DNA of 58,726 nt from CAZPXH01 sp964591085 (GTDB lineage Bacteria > Spirochaetota > Spirochaetia > DSM-27196 > CAZPXH01): NCBI GenBank assembly GCA_964591085.1, contig CAZPXH010000014.1, positions 1-58,726 of the forward strand, written 5' to 3'. Every line of letters starts with the position of its first letter. The stretch's first letter is position 1. The position numbers and the translations under genes were made by a program. The notes below the pieces were generated by a model. It was not told where the DNA came from. It did not search any database and worked only from the letters and a program-made list of their open reading frames with translations. Below are positions 34,452 to 45,757 of this stretch, one piece after another.

Positions 34452-34687
34452 TCACACCGAGATGAACAGGCCGAATCCGCCGCTGAGCAAGCCCCGACAA
34501 TTGACTCCGTAGCCCATGCCGCCACGGTAGAAAAGATCAACTTTGCCGGAAGCCAAGGTCAGTCCCTCCAGTCCGGGAAACTCGGACACGTGTGACCCGC
34601 TGGAGTAGCCGCCACAGCCGTCTGCGGAAGCTGCTGCTGTTACCAGCAGGCCAGGATGAACACCATTGCACAGGTGCGCCGCATCAT
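34452..34687 (-). pseudogene. Frameshifted small secreted-protein gene
   Basis: The gap after the MBL-CNB gene is not empty. From ATG 34684 (or 34687), after AGGGG, the frame gives a signal-peptide start MRRTCAMVFILA and then hits TAA. One base restored near 34645 joins it to a 63-codon frame (34643-34452) that continues VTAAASADGCGG and ends LLSGGFGLFISV. Together they make a complete secreted protein of about 77 residues with a clear AxA cleavage site and several Cys and Gly. Either the gene is disrupted or the base is a sequencing error. No family recognised. Confidence 0.55.
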
Positions 34688-34719
34688 ATCCCCTGAAACA
34701 ACTGCACCGGCGGTCTCTG

Positions 34720-35412
34720 TCACCCCGCGGCGCCCAAATCCTGCGCTGCCAGATACAGCGGCAGCGTGATGTGCGCGATGGTTTCCGTCTCCGTGGTGTA
34801 GATCTGCAGCGTCCGGCTGCTTAGCCCCATGTTCCGGAGCATGATCACCACCATCGTCAGACCCAGGCCTGCACCTTCGGTGAAGTCATGGACGTGCTCG
34901 TAGGCTTCCGCCATGTTCTGGTACTGGATTGCCTCACGGAGCTTCTCGGCGATTCGCTCCCGCTCAGCCGGAAGGAGCGGAGCGTTGTTCCGGACCACGG
35001 CAGTGATCTTCTCGTGGTCTCGCAGAAACTGAAACCGAATGTACATGCCGGCCGCTTTCATGCGGTCAGACCATTGGGCGTCATCCGTTGTGGCAACCTG
35101 TTTGAAACCCTCCAGACCGGCCTGATAGTCGGCATCCTTGTTCATGTCCAGGCCACAGTCCCGGTAGTAAAGTCGCTTGATGTTGGCCTTGCGCGCGTTG
35201 CCGGCAAGTTCGTGGAGGCAGTAGGCAATCAGGGTCTGGAGGTCCGTCATCTTGCCTTCTTCCAGATAGCGCCGAAGGATCATGTCAACCTGCTCGCGCT
35301 CCCGCTGGTTATAGCTGTGCGCGGTGATGGACAGAACTTTGCCGCTGTTAATGGCCTCGTGGACGAGATCGGAGGGACGGAGTTTTCGGGTCTCTGAACC
35401 GGAGCCAGCCAC
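34720..35412 (-). CDS. Stand-alone histidine-kinase-type ATPase domain protein
   Basis: A 230-residue cytosolic protein with a GHKL ATPase pattern but no HisKA or sensor domain. The N box is LIAYCLHELAGNARKANIKR and the G2 box EGAGLGLTMVVIMLRNMGL; the G1 region is poorly conserved. It may be a regulator of the anti-sigma or kinase-like kind. It starts at GTG 35412, divergent from the glycine riboswitch. I cannot name a partner. Single-domain GHKL proteins of this type are familiar from spirochaetes, but that is a recollection, not shown here. Confidence 0.68.
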   Translation of the reverse strand: MAGSGSETRKLRPSDLVHEAINSGKVLSITAHSYNQREREQVDMILRRYLEEGKMTDLQTLIAYCLHELAGNARKANIKRLYYRDCGLDMNKDADYQAGLEGFKQVATTDDAQWSDRMKAAGMYIRFQFLRDHEKITAVVRNNAPLLPAERERIAEKLREAIQYQNMAEAYEHVHDFTEGAGLGLTMVVIMLRNMGLSSRTLQIYTTETETIAHITLPLYLAAQDLGAAG

Positions 35413-35512
35413 AGACCTGATTCTGTCATTTCCCGCGGGAAGTTCAAGACCCTGAGGGCGCTCTGCGGACCTGCTTGACCCCGCATGGCCGGTGGTGCAC
35501 CTTGTGTTTCAA

Positions 35513-35715
35513 CGGAGAGGCCCAGCCGGCCGAGAGAGCGCGGATCCTCACGGAGGATCTGCCACCGAAGGGGCAAGCCACCCAAACGGGCGGTGAAACT
35601 CTCAGGTAACCGGATCGGTCGGCTGCCACCGGAAGCATCAGGAGAAGGCAATCTGCCGCCGACGGAGCAAGCGCGGTACCGCGCGAATCTCTCAGGCCCT
35701 GGGACTGATGCTTCC
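35513..35715 (+). promoter_or_regulatory. Tandem glycine riboswitch
   Basis: Two glycine aptamers lie in the gcvP leader. Aptamer 1 shows GGAGAG (35514), ACCGAAGGGGCAA and AACTCTCAGGTAAC. Aptamer 2 shows GGAGA (35641), CCGACGGAGCAA and AATCTCTCAGGCCC. The second is closed by a perfect 10-bp P1 stem: GGAAGCATCA (35631-35640) with TGATGCTTCC (35706-35715). These are the class-defining conserved blocks. Tandem glycine aptamers usually switch on glycine cleavage genes when glycine is plentiful. The leader was wrongly included in the longest open frame of gcvP; it is non-coding. Confidence 0.95.
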
Positions 35716-35716
35716 G

Positions 35717-35739
35717 CCTCGCAAGCCCTGTGCGAGGAG
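35717..35739 (+). promoter_or_regulatory. RBS-occluding hairpin (riboswitch expression platform)
   Basis: Directly after the aptamer 2 P1 stem, CCTCGCA (35717-35723) pairs perfectly with TGCGAGG (35731-35737) across a 7-base loop. The 3' arm contains the first part of the gcvP Shine-Dalgarno AGGAG (35735-35739), three bases before ATG 35743. This looks like a translational switch: glycine binding would have to disfavour this hairpin, perhaps through competition at the P1 boundary. There is no T-run, so it is not a terminator. Confidence 0.68.
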
Positions 35740-35742
35740 TCT

Positions 35743-38625
<2,883 letters not shown>

Positions 38626-38630
38626 GAGCA

Positions 38631-39137
38631 ATGGCAAAAGGGAACAGGCGCCGGGGTCGCCGAGGTGGCCGGGACCGGCAGAAGCAGCAGAATCCGGCAC
38701 GGAACTACGTCCCACCCAAACCCCCGCAGCGAGAGTACCCGCCGTGCAGCCTCAGCGGGGACTCCATTGACGATATCCGCACCGCCCTTGCGAACCCGGA
38801 GAACGGCGCCCCCGCCCGATTTGACGCGGTCTACCGCCGGATGCTGGAACAGCACCCTCCGGGTCCGGGTCAACGCCTGGTGTACATTGGAGAGGGAGCC
38901 TTTGCGCTGATTGAAGAGCAGCGCAATCGTGGCCGCTCCAGCTTCCGGCTGGTGGAAAAGATGCCCTATGAGGAGGGGAGGCACTGGGCGGATTGGCGGC
39001 GTGAGCTCAGCCCCGGGATTTCCCGGGACTACATGCCCGAACCGGATCGGATTGAGGAGCTGTACTCAGAAGAGGATCTTCGCGCCTTTCCTCGCTTTGA
39101 CCGGACGGGAGTGGAGTACACCGCCCGCCAGAACTAG
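38631..39137 (+). CDS. Small hypothetical protein with basic N-terminus
   Basis: A 168-residue protein 5 bases after gcvP, so probably co-transcribed and under the same riboswitch. The N-terminal 25 residues are strongly basic (AKGNRRRGRRGGRDRQKQQ), perhaps for RNA or DNA contact. The rest is mixed, with RLVYIGEGAFALIEEQRNRGRSSFRLVEK and an acidic tail. No known motif. Its last four bases overlap the convergent nucleotidyltransferase stop. Function unassigned. Confidence 0.62.
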   Translation: MAKGNRRRGRRGGRDRQKQQNPARNYVPPKPPQREYPPCSLSGDSIDDIRTALANPENGAPARFDAVYRRMLEQHPPGPGQRLVYIGEGAFALIEEQRNRGRSSFRLVEKMPYEEGRHWADWRRELSPGISRDYMPEPDRIEELYSEEDLRAFPRFDRTGVEYTARQN

Positions 39138-40036
39138 GTCCAGAGCTGCTCCGGATAGTCTCCGCGGTCCACGAGCGAGCGAATGCTCTGCTGAACACGC
39201 GGCTTGTCTTCCCTGTAGGTGACACCAAACCAGTCCGAACCTGCTTCAATCACCCGACAACTCGCGGCACCGGTGGCAATCAGCTGGTTCAGTGGCTTGG
39301 GAATGAAGAACTCGGACTTGGGCTCGTCAATGCTCTCATTCAGGAAGGCCCGGAAGTGCTCATCCAATTGGCCGAACACTGCAGGTGTGAAGCCAAAGAA
39401 GTTCATGGAAACCGGTGTGTCTGTGGTGAAGGCAACCGGTTCCGCCTCGTTCGCGGTGCTCACAATTCGGTCTCCGTCCCAGCCGATTCTGGTGTGTTCC
39501 TCAATACCGGCGAGCATCCCGTCTGAAACCTTGCAGACGCCGCGGCTCACCGTCCCGTGGGTCGAAAGCGTTTCTCCCAGCCGGTAGCCGATGATGCAGT
39601 AGTTATTGGAGGCAGGATCAACCGCTGTGAGGAATTCCGAAGCTGCGCTGAACGCCACGCGGCCATAGAAGTCGTCTGCGTTGATTACCGCAAAGGGCCG
39701 GGTAATGACATCCGCGGCGCGCAGGACAGCGTGTCCCGTTCCCCAGGGCTTGCCCCGATCTGCGGGAACCTTGAACCCGTCGGGAAGGTCATCCAATTCC
39801 TGAAAGACGTAGTCAACGGGGAGGTGCGGCTCAACCCTGCTTCCCACCACGCGGCGGAAGTCTTCCTCAATGTCCTTGCGGATGATGAAGACCACGTCCT
39901 CAAAGCCCGCACGGACCGCATCAAAGACTGAGTAGTCAAGGATGGCCTCCCCGGAGGGGCCAACCGCATCTATTTGTTTTACGCCGCCGTAGCGGCTTCC
40001 CATGCCGGCTGCCAGCACCAGAAGCGTTGGTTTCAT
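39134..40036 (-). CDS. Sugar-phosphate nucleotidyltransferase-like protein
   Basis: A 300-residue protein of the NTP-transferase (GT-A-like) fold. The nucleotide motif is LLVLAAGMGSRYGGVKQIDAVG near the N-terminus, with AVINADDFYGRVAF giving the metal Asp and PWGTGHAVLRA and MNFFGFTP as supporting blocks. The variant GSRYGG (in place of GxGTRLxP) marks a distinct subgroup often annotated only as nucleotidyltransferase. It would activate a sugar phosphate with UTP or another NTP. No sugar pathway genes adjoin it. Confidence 0.82.
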   Translation of the reverse strand: MKPTLLVLAAGMGSRYGGVKQIDAVGPSGEAILDYSVFDAVRAGFEDVVFIIRKDIEEDFRRVVGSRVEPHLPVDYVFQELDDLPDGFKVPADRGKPWGTGHAVLRAADVITRPFAVINADDFYGRVAFSAASEFLTAVDPASNNYCIIGYRLGETLSTHGTVSRGVCKVSDGMLAGIEEHTRIGWDGDRIVSTANEAEPVAFTTDTPVSMNFFGFTPAVFGQLDEHFRAFLNESIDEPKSEFFIPKPLNQLIATGAASCRVIEAGSDWFGVTYREDKPRVQQSIRSLVDRGDYPEQLWT

Positions 40037-40108
40037 GGCTTCAGTGTAACCCCTGCGAGAGCGCGGAGGCGAGGACGCCCGGGGGCGCTTGAAGGGGCCT
40101 GGAGAGCC

Positions 40109-40660
40109 CTAGAGCTCCCAGCTACCGACAAACTCGGTGAAGGGTTCGCCTTTGCTCAGCGCCGCGGTAATTTCAATCTTGGGGTCCTTCGCGCCGGAAA
40201 TCAGCAGGGCCTTCTCCATCCAGCCCTGTACCCGGTACTCGACAACCGGATCAATGTCGGGAAACTCGGCAATCCGGATAACGGCGTGCTTGTCTCCGAG
40301 GTCGGTAACCTCGGTGTGGCAGGGGCGATAGAAGACGTTCACAATTGATGGTGCACGCTTGGCGATAGAGGCTGGCTTCCCTCGCTTCACCATGAACCCG
40401 ATGAAGCCGGTGAGGGCCTTCTCCGCGGCAAACATCCCCATTGCCCGGGCGGCAACCGGGATTCCCCCATAGAAGTACTGAACAATAGAGCGCGCAGGCG
40501 CCACCAGCCCGGCACGGAGGTCATACCAGTCGTCCGGCTTGACGGCTCCACGCTTGGTGGCGCCTTCAATCAGGGTACGGCTGTCATCCGGAAGAGTTTC
40601 CACCCACTCGGCGTAGTTGTTCTCATCAAAGTTCACGGTCACAAACTGCCTGATTGACAT
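40109..40660 (-). CDS. Hypothetical protein, TIGR02265/DUF2378-like in size
   Basis: A 183-residue protein without signal peptide or membrane helices. Sequence features include SIRQFVTVNFDENNYAEWVETLPDDSR at the start, then SIVQYFYGGIPVAARAMGMFAAEKALTGFIGFM and a hydrophobic-charged alternation around residues 110-150. It may belong to the broad group of small sensory alpha/beta proteins, but I cannot name a family with confidence. ATG 40660 was chosen; an in-frame GTG at 40684 is an alternative. It sits between the nucleotidyltransferase and a GGDEF gene on the same strand. Confidence 0.55.
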   Translation of the reverse strand: MSIRQFVTVNFDENNYAEWVETLPDDSRTLIEGATKRGAVKPDDWYDLRAGLVAPARSIVQYFYGGIPVAARAMGMFAAEKALTGFIGFMVKRGKPASIAKRAPSIVNVFYRPCHTEVTDLGDKHAVIRIAEFPDIDPVVEYRVQGWMEKALLISGAKDPKIEITAALSKGEPFTEFVGSWEL

Positions 40661-40797
40661 CAGGACCCGACCCTTTACTTCCACATCCGCCCTTTCCGCT
40701 GCAGTTGGACTCTGGAGCTAATCCCGAATACGAACACCCTACCCGGAAGGGTCGGAGCAATCAATGACCATGACGATTGTGTTAGGACCGCCGCCGC

Positions 40798-41874
40798 CTA
40801 CTCGGCACGGGTGCTGCGGTTCCGGCCGTTCTCCTTGGACTTGTACAGCGCAACGTCCGCCCTGCGGATGCAGTCCTGGCCACTCTTATCCCGCTTGGAG
40901 TCCATCTCCGCAACGCCAAGGCTCACGGTCACGCCACGGGCTAGCTCACCTGATGCAGCGGCATCCGCGGTGTAGCGCTCCACGCTGGTCCGAAGGCGCT
41001 CAGCAATTTCTGCTGCGGCATCCAGGTCTACATCCGGAAGCATGATCAGGAACTCCTCACCGCCGTAGCGGGCGGCTACGTCATCCTGCCGCAAGCCGTC
41101 CCGGATGCAGTGCGCTACTGCCTGTATGACCCTGTCCCCGGCATCGTGCCCGTAGGTATCGTTGACAGACTTGAACCGGTCTATGTCCAGAATGATCAGC
41201 GAAAGGTGATCTGGTTCCTGCCGCTTTTCCACCCGCTCGCTGAGGAGCGCAAGGATGTAGTGCTTCATCCGCAGGTGAGTCATCAGATCCGTGCTGGACA
41301 TGTCAAAGAGGTAGGCATTGTGCAGGGCAATCGCGGCAAAGGTGGCGATGTCTCGCAGGTGTTCCAGGTCGTCCTCGCTGTAGGCGCTCCGGTCAAGGCG
41401 CTCTCCGATGAGAATCAGCCCGTGCACCGTTCCCTTGAACACCAGGGGCGCAAGGACCTCCGCCCCAATGGATCCCAGGGTCGCCAGATCCGAGTTGCCT
41501 GACAGGGCATCGGCGGAAGCCAGCTGACCAACCCGGCACGGACCCTTAAGCTTGGCGAGCTCTTGAATGAGGGGCCCGCTGGTGGAGAGGGTGTAGCGTC
41601 TGAGGGGATCCACCGAGAAACCCTGGACCCCGCGGCGCAGTGTCAGCTCGTTGATCTCCAGGCTTGCCCGCGTAAAGGCCGCCACCTCTCCGGTGCGCAT
41701 GTGCGCCATAACGTTGAGCAGGAAGTCTTCCAGAAGGGTCTGAAGGTCCAGGTTGGCCGCAAGCCGCTTGGCCAACTCCAGGAGCTGTTGGCACTCGTAG
41801 TTGGCGCGCTCCAGATCCACTGGCGGCGGTGCGGTGGCCATATCTGGATCATACGGACTAGTTCTGTGCGCCAC
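40798..41874 (-). CDS. GAF-GGDEF diguanylate cyclase
   Basis: A 358-residue cytosolic enzyme. A GAF domain spans about residues 25-185 and GGDEF about 195-355. The active loop is RYGGEEFLIMLP, intact for c-di-GMP synthesis, and an inhibitory I-site, RQDD, lies five residues upstream, so product inhibition is expected. LSLIILDIDRFKSVNDTYGHDAGD is the usual metal/GTP block. The GAF domain would sense a small molecule or redox state. It is divergent from the VCBS gene with 56 bases between. Confidence 0.93.
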   Translation of the reverse strand: MAHRTSPYDPDMATAPPPVDLERANYECQQLLELAKRLAANLDLQTLLEDFLLNVMAHMRTGEVAAFTRASLEINELTLRRGVQGFSVDPLRRYTLSTSGPLIQELAKLKGPCRVGQLASADALSGNSDLATLGSIGAEVLAPLVFKGTVHGLILIGERLDRSAYSEDDLEHLRDIATFAAIALHNAYLFDMSSTDLMTHLRMKHYILALLSERVEKRQEPDHLSLIILDIDRFKSVNDTYGHDAGDRVIQAVAHCIRDGLRQDDVAARYGGEEFLIMLPDVDLDAAAEIAERLRTSVERYTADAAASGELARGVTVSLGVAEMDSKRDKSGQDCIRRADVALYKSKENGRNRSTRAE

Positions 41875-41930
41875 AATGCACTTTCAGCCCCGCCACGTTC
41901 TGCCGGGGGATGATACAATAGGGTCACACA

Positions 41931-43355
41931 ATGCTGCACGAGCTCGCCCGGCTGGACCGGGAATCCTCCAGGTTGGGCCAGGTACCAGCCGTTGCGCTTC
42001 TGGATCTCAGCGGCCGGGGCCGCACCGAGGTCTGCATCCTCAGCCGTAACGGCATGGAAGTCCTGACAGCGGAAGCGCAGGGCCCGACTATCCGCAGCGT
42101 CGGCACCACCGAGCCCCTGCCAGAGCTCCCGATTGCCGTTCTCCCGCTGGACATGGATGGAGACGGACAGGAGGAGCTCCTCGTGCACGGGTACAGAGGC
42201 ATGCAGGTACTTGCCCGGCAGTCCGGTGCGTTCTGGACGCCCCTTCTGGCAGATCCCGGCGATCCGCTCCCCGGTCCAGGGAGCACCCCGGTTGCGCTTG
42301 CTTCAGCAGAAGGTGACGGCCGCTTTGACGCAGTGCTTGCGTCGGTTTCCGGTTGTATCCGGACCTGGTGGAACAGGGCTCCGGACAGCCGCGCCACGAG
42401 TCTGCAGGACCCCGCTCGCGTGCGCAGTGGCAGCTGTGGGCAACGTCCTCTCCCTGAGGACGAAGAAGGGTTCCGTGATGTCGCGCTGTCCTGGGGCTCA
42501 GATATCCCGCAACTCGTCGGTCTCACCCGTACGGCGGTCTACCACCTTGGCGATCTGCTCGGCCCGAACCACCTGTACGGGGGAAACACCCGCGGTGGTC
42601 CGGCCCTTGGTGGCCCTCCGGCCCTTGGTGGCCCTCCGGCCGTGGGTACCCGGCCCGCGCGGTTGCTCGCGAGTCTGCCCATAGGGCGGCCGGAGGCGCT
42701 TTCCTGGGTTGCGCTGGATGACAGCCCCGGAGCGTCGCTGCTGATAGTGGACTCCCAGCGGAGGGGCGGCTGGAACCTGTCTGCGCTCTCCGGTGACGGA
42801 ACCGAGATTCCCGGGCTGGAAGATCTGCACCATAGCCGGCAGCTGTGCGCCGCGGACCTGGACAACGACGGCGAGCTTGAGCTTGTTGCCATTGATGCCG
42901 AGGGCTGGCTCCGGATGTTCCGACAGCACGGTCCGCGCTGGGACGAGGTTGCCGGTGAAGTCCCGGAAGGCCTCCCGGATCCCAACGCGGTTATGGCCCT
43001 CTGTGACCTGAACGGCGACGGGACCATGGAGCTGGTGCTGATCATGCCGGCCGCAGGGCTGGTGAGCATCCTGGGCACGGCCGAGGCTCGCTGGAACCCA
43101 TGGCTGACCGTGGTCCCGCAGACCCAGTCCGGTGCGCCGGCGAGGGGAGCTGTGGTCATGGTGGACTGGGGAGAAGGCCCACGCTACCGGGTGATCCCGG
43201 CCGGTGGGTCTGCATTGGCCACGGGACCGGAAGCGCACTTTGGACTTGGAGAAGCGTCAAGCGCGCACACCGTCCAGGTTCGCTTTCCCGGTGGGCAGCT
43301 GAAGGAGCTCCACAATGTGCCGGCGCGTCAGCGCCTGGTGGTTAGCCCAGCTTGA
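41931..43355 (+). CDS. VCBS/FG-GAP-repeat protein with ASPIC/UnbV C-domain
   Basis: A 474-residue protein with at least three Ca-binding repeat turns: DMDGDGQEELLV, DLDNDGELELVA and DLNGDGTMELVL. The C-terminal 70 residues match ASPIC/UnbV (GAPARGAVVMVDWGEGPRYRVIPAGG then HFGLGEASSAHTVQVRFPGGQ). Such proteins are usually exported and form propellers. No signal peptide is seen at the chosen ATG nor upstream, which is odd. A perfect 18-bp tandem duplication near residue 225 encodes GGPALGGPPALGG. The last 14 bases overlap the convergent gene. Confidence 0.83.
   Translation: MLHELARLDRESSRLGQVPAVALLDLSGRGRTEVCILSRNGMEVLTAEAQGPTIRSVGTTEPLPELPIAVLPLDMDGDGQEELLVHGYRGMQVLARQSGAFWTPLLADPGDPLPGPGSTPVALASAEGDGRFDAVLASVSGCIRTWWNRAPDSRATSLQDPARVRSGSCGQRPLPEDEEGFRDVALSWGSDIPQLVGLTRTAVYHLGDLLGPNHLYGGNTRGGPALGGPPALGGPPAVGTRPARLLASLPIGRPEALSWVALDDSPGASLLIVDSQRRGGWNLSALSGDGTEIPGLEDLHHSRQLCAADLDNDGELELVAIDAEGWLRMFRQHGPRWDEVAGEVPEGLPDPNAVMALCDLNGDGTMELVLIMPAAGLVSILGTAEARWNPWLTVVPQTQSGAPARGAVVMVDWGEGPRYRVIPAGGSALATGPEAHFGLGEASSAHTVQVRFPGGQLKELHNVPARQRLVVSPA
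42601..42636 (+). repeat. Two tandem 18-bp repeats in coding sequence
   Basis: Two perfect copies of an 18-bp unit beginning CGGCCCTTGG lie in the VCBS gene, followed by a degenerate third. Each adds six residues, so copy number changes would keep the frame and vary a flexible Gly/Pro linker. Confidence 0.75.
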
Positions 43356-44040
43356 CCCGCACCGCGGTGAGCAGGCGGCCGAATGCATCGTCCAGCTTGC
43401 GGTAGGCCCTGCCATAGCCCCTCTGATACAGGCGCGTGACCAGCGCGGCAGGGCCGAGTGCCCCCGCGGCTAGGGCCGCACCCACAATGATTGGCGCGGC
43501 TGGTCCGCCCGCAAGCGCGCTTGCACCCACTATCGCTGAGGCCGCAAAGCCCGCGCCGCTTCCAACCCCGGTGCCGCCAAGGACCCGGATCACGCGCAGG
43601 GCAATTGCGTTCACGCGGATGCTCCGCCCAAGGGCCACCTGCACCGTCACCTCGGTGTTGTTCTCATCAGTCTCGGAGAGCAGCAATGCATAGCGCTTGA
43701 TCTCCGCCACCGCTCGGACCTGGTAGTGGAAACTGTCGGCGTCTGTGACGGTTTCCAGACCTCCGGGAATCTCGTACACCAGAGCTGCGTGTTGGAGATC
43801 CTGCTCAATCAGCTCAACCAGGTTGGCCGTGTAGGCGGGGGTGTCGGTAACGGAGTCAATCGCCCGGCGCACGTCGGCGAGCGGCGCGGCAAAGACCCGG
43901 GTCATGGTGAAGGTTGTGTGAGTTGCTCCCAGCAGGGCCTGCGCGCGCGGGCTTGCGGTGTCCGGATCCAGGTTGCCTTCCGCCGCCAACTCCAGGGCCG
44001 CCTGCCATGGGGCCGGAACGGACAGCGGTGCGCCAAACAC
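43342..44040 (-). CDS. Unassigned protein, possible SRPBCC-like domain, cyclase remnant at start
   Basis: A 232-residue frame from GTG 44040. The first residues, VFGAPLSVPAPWQAALELAAE, continue a class III nucleotidyl-cyclase motif that begins upstream (see next entry). Then HTTFTMTRVFAAPLADVRRAI and a strand TEVTVQVALGRSI resemble the ends of an SRPBCC/START-like fold, and a Gly/Ala-rich hydrophobic stretch (about 160-205) could insert in membrane. The cyclase core motifs after the Asp are missing, so catalysis is not expected. It may be a mosaic or decaying gene; whether it is expressed is unknown. Confidence 0.5.
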   Translation of the reverse strand: MFGAPLSVPAPWQAALELAAEGNLDPDTASPRAQALLGATHTTFTMTRVFAAPLADVRRAIDSVTDTPAYTANLVELIEQDLQHAALVYEIPGGLETVTDADSFHYQVRAVAEIKRYALLLSETDENNTEVTVQVALGRSIRVNAIALRVIRVLGGTGVGSGAGFAASAIVGASALAGGPAAPIIVGAALAAGALGPAALVTRLYQRGYGRAYRKLDDAFGRLLTAVRVKLG

Positions 44041-44149
44041 CGCAAGGAGACCATCGCCCAGGAATTTGTTGGATCATGCCACCGGCAAGCGGCTGATCCC
44101 GCACCACAGCCGTGATGCCCGCGGCAGAGCCGATTCCGCCAGCAGCCAC
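44041..44149 (-). pseudogene. Class III nucleotidyl-cyclase remnant with frameshift
   Basis: Reading on through 44040, the codons NKFLGDGLLAVFGAPL form the hallmark K-F-x-G-D motif of class III cyclases, but TGA at 44076-44074 stops the frame just upstream. One base deleted near 44071 would instead join to the frame starting 44149 and give GGMI-NKFLGDG, as in real cyclases. Only about 160 bases separate it from the previous gene, too few for the metal-binding half, so the enzyme is truncated at both ends. Confidence 0.5.
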
Positions 44150-44203
44150 AGGTAGACCATCCGCGCCCTGCGATCCATGCCTGAGTGTAGCCCGCCGCCG
44201 GGA

Positions 44204-45673
44204 CTATCGGTAGCGCCAGACCTCCACTGCACCTGAGGTTGCCCCACGGTCGTCGGCGAGGGGTTCTCCAATCACAATGCTGCTCTCTCCCAGCGCCATC
44301 GAATACCCAAAGCGGAAGTTTGCATCCCGGCCCAGGCGGGTGAGTGCTTCTGTCCAGCCGCTGTCTGAGTCCTCATACAAGCGGGCAAAGCCCTCCGGGT
44401 CATTGCCCGGTCCCCCGGGCCTCTGGTGGGTGCCCACCAAGACGTAGCCGTCTGCGGCCCCCACACGGTGACCAAAGAACTCGTTTGGCTCAGCGCCTTC
44501 CGCACGGATCACAACGCCGCTCCCCCAACCAAGCTCACCGAACCGGAATACGTACGCTGCTCCGGAGGCAGAGGTGCTGTTGTCGGGACCGTCATCCGCA
44601 ACTGCTCCCACGGCAAGAACGTCACCGGAGATCGCCACGCTGTACCCGAACCAGTCGTTGGCCTGCAGGCCCGATGCGGCAACCTCCGTTCCGCTTCCCC
44701 AGTTGTTTGCACCGCTTCTCTCAAAGACATAGGCGGCGCCAGAATTTGAGCCGGAGGGATCGGCGCCGAAGTCGCCCACAGCAATCCGCTCACCGTCTAT
44801 GCCAACCGAGAAGCCGTAGGCATCCCCGGTCCCGAGGACGGTCCCATCGTCCCAGGTGCTGCCGTCGTGAAAGAAGACAGCCGCAGCGCCGTCCACGTTT
44901 GGTCCTGCCAGATCGTTGCCGCCTGGAGCACCGACTACGGCGTGATCCCCGTCTATAGCCACGGCCCAGCCGGCTCGCGCGTCCGGCCCCGGTGATCCGG
45001 GGAAGCTGAGCGTAGCGTCATGGAGCCAGGTCCCGTCCGCACCACGTTCGAACACATAGGCGGCGCCAGAATCGGCGAAGGCCGCTCCCACGATGAGGCG
45101 GTCACCACTCACTGCCACCGAGGTACCAAACTCCGCGTCGGCTGCCGCGTCCGGAGCAACCAGCTTCTGTGCTACCGTCCAGGTGTTGCCGCCGCTGCGC
45201 TGGAACACGTAGACCGCGCCGGCATCGGTCCCCTCATCATCATCATGGATGGCGCCCACTACCAGCGTATTGCCGTCCGTGGCCACACTTGTTCCGAACT
45301 GGTCGTCTGCCTGCCCGTCGTCGGCGCTCACAAGCGACTCCTGCAGCCACACAGCAAACAGTTGCAGGTCCTCGTCCCCCGCAATCAGGGAACTTCCCGG
45401 GGTGAGAACACCAGTTGAGGCATCAACGCTCTCGCTCCAGCCAACAAAGAACGGGTACCCGCTCCGTGAAAGATTTCCGGTGTTACCCGGCATCACGATC
45501 TCTTCGCCGGATGCATAGAAGGTTTCGTCCACCGGGACCGTGCCTTCTTCCGCACCATTTGCTTCATAGGTGACCGTGATCCGTCCCCAACCAAAGGTGT
45601 CCCCCAGGACTTCACAGCCAGCAAGCGCTGATACCACTAAGACGGCCACCACGGCCTTGGCAAACACTCTCAT
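44204..45673 (-). CDS. FG-GAP-repeat lipoprotein with InlB B-repeat
   Basis: A 489-residue lipoprotein: signal peptide AVVAVLVVSALAGC with a lipobox, after a GGAGGAC site and ATG 45673. A B-repeat (Listeria-Bacteroides/Flg_new, about 30-110: ITVTYEANGAEEGTVPV to LQLFAVW) is followed by about six FG-GAP units of the DQFGTSVATDGNTLVVGAIHDDD type, which build an integrin-like propeller. It is probably displayed on the surface or in the periplasm for adhesion or sugar contact. The RBS and signal match the lipoprotein at 4.4 kb. Confidence 0.88.
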   Translation of the reverse strand: MRVFAKAVVAVLVVSALAGCEVLGDTFGWGRITVTYEANGAEEGTVPVDETFYASGEEIVMPGNTGNLSRSGYPFFVGWSESVDASTGVLTPGSSLIAGDEDLQLFAVWLQESLVSADDGQADDQFGTSVATDGNTLVVGAIHDDDEGTDAGAVYVFQRSGGNTWTVAQKLVAPDAAADAEFGTSVAVSGDRLIVGAAFADSGAAYVFERGADGTWLHDATLSFPGSPGPDARAGWAVAIDGDHAVVGAPGGNDLAGPNVDGAAAVFFHDGSTWDDGTVLGTGDAYGFSVGIDGERIAVGDFGADPSGSNSGAAYVFERSGANNWGSGTEVAASGLQANDWFGYSVAISGDVLAVGAVADDGPDNSTSASGAAYVFRFGELGWGSGVVIRAEGAEPNEFFGHRVGAADGYVLVGTHQRPGGPGNDPEGFARLYEDSDSGWTEALTRLGRDANFRFGYSMALGESSIVIGEPLADDRGATSGAVEVWRYR

Positions 45674-45757
45674 CCAGGTCCTCCACATAAACGCGAGTAT
45701 GGTCCGCAAGCCGCGATATCGCAATAATCTCCGGAGACTCAAGCCCCCTTGATCGTC

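Noticed and set aside
33266..34540. 424-codon minus-strand open frame
   Set aside because: Antisense shadow of the MBL-CNB gene, no family sequence.
35485..35742. Extra 86 codons at the N-terminus of GcvP
   Set aside because: This stretch is the glycine riboswitch; family N-terminus and RBS place the start at 35743.
44060..44090. Selenocysteine reading of TGA at 44076
   Set aside because: Sequence before the TGA is not cyclase-like in that frame and no SECIS-like hairpin is evident; frameshift and truncation explain it better.
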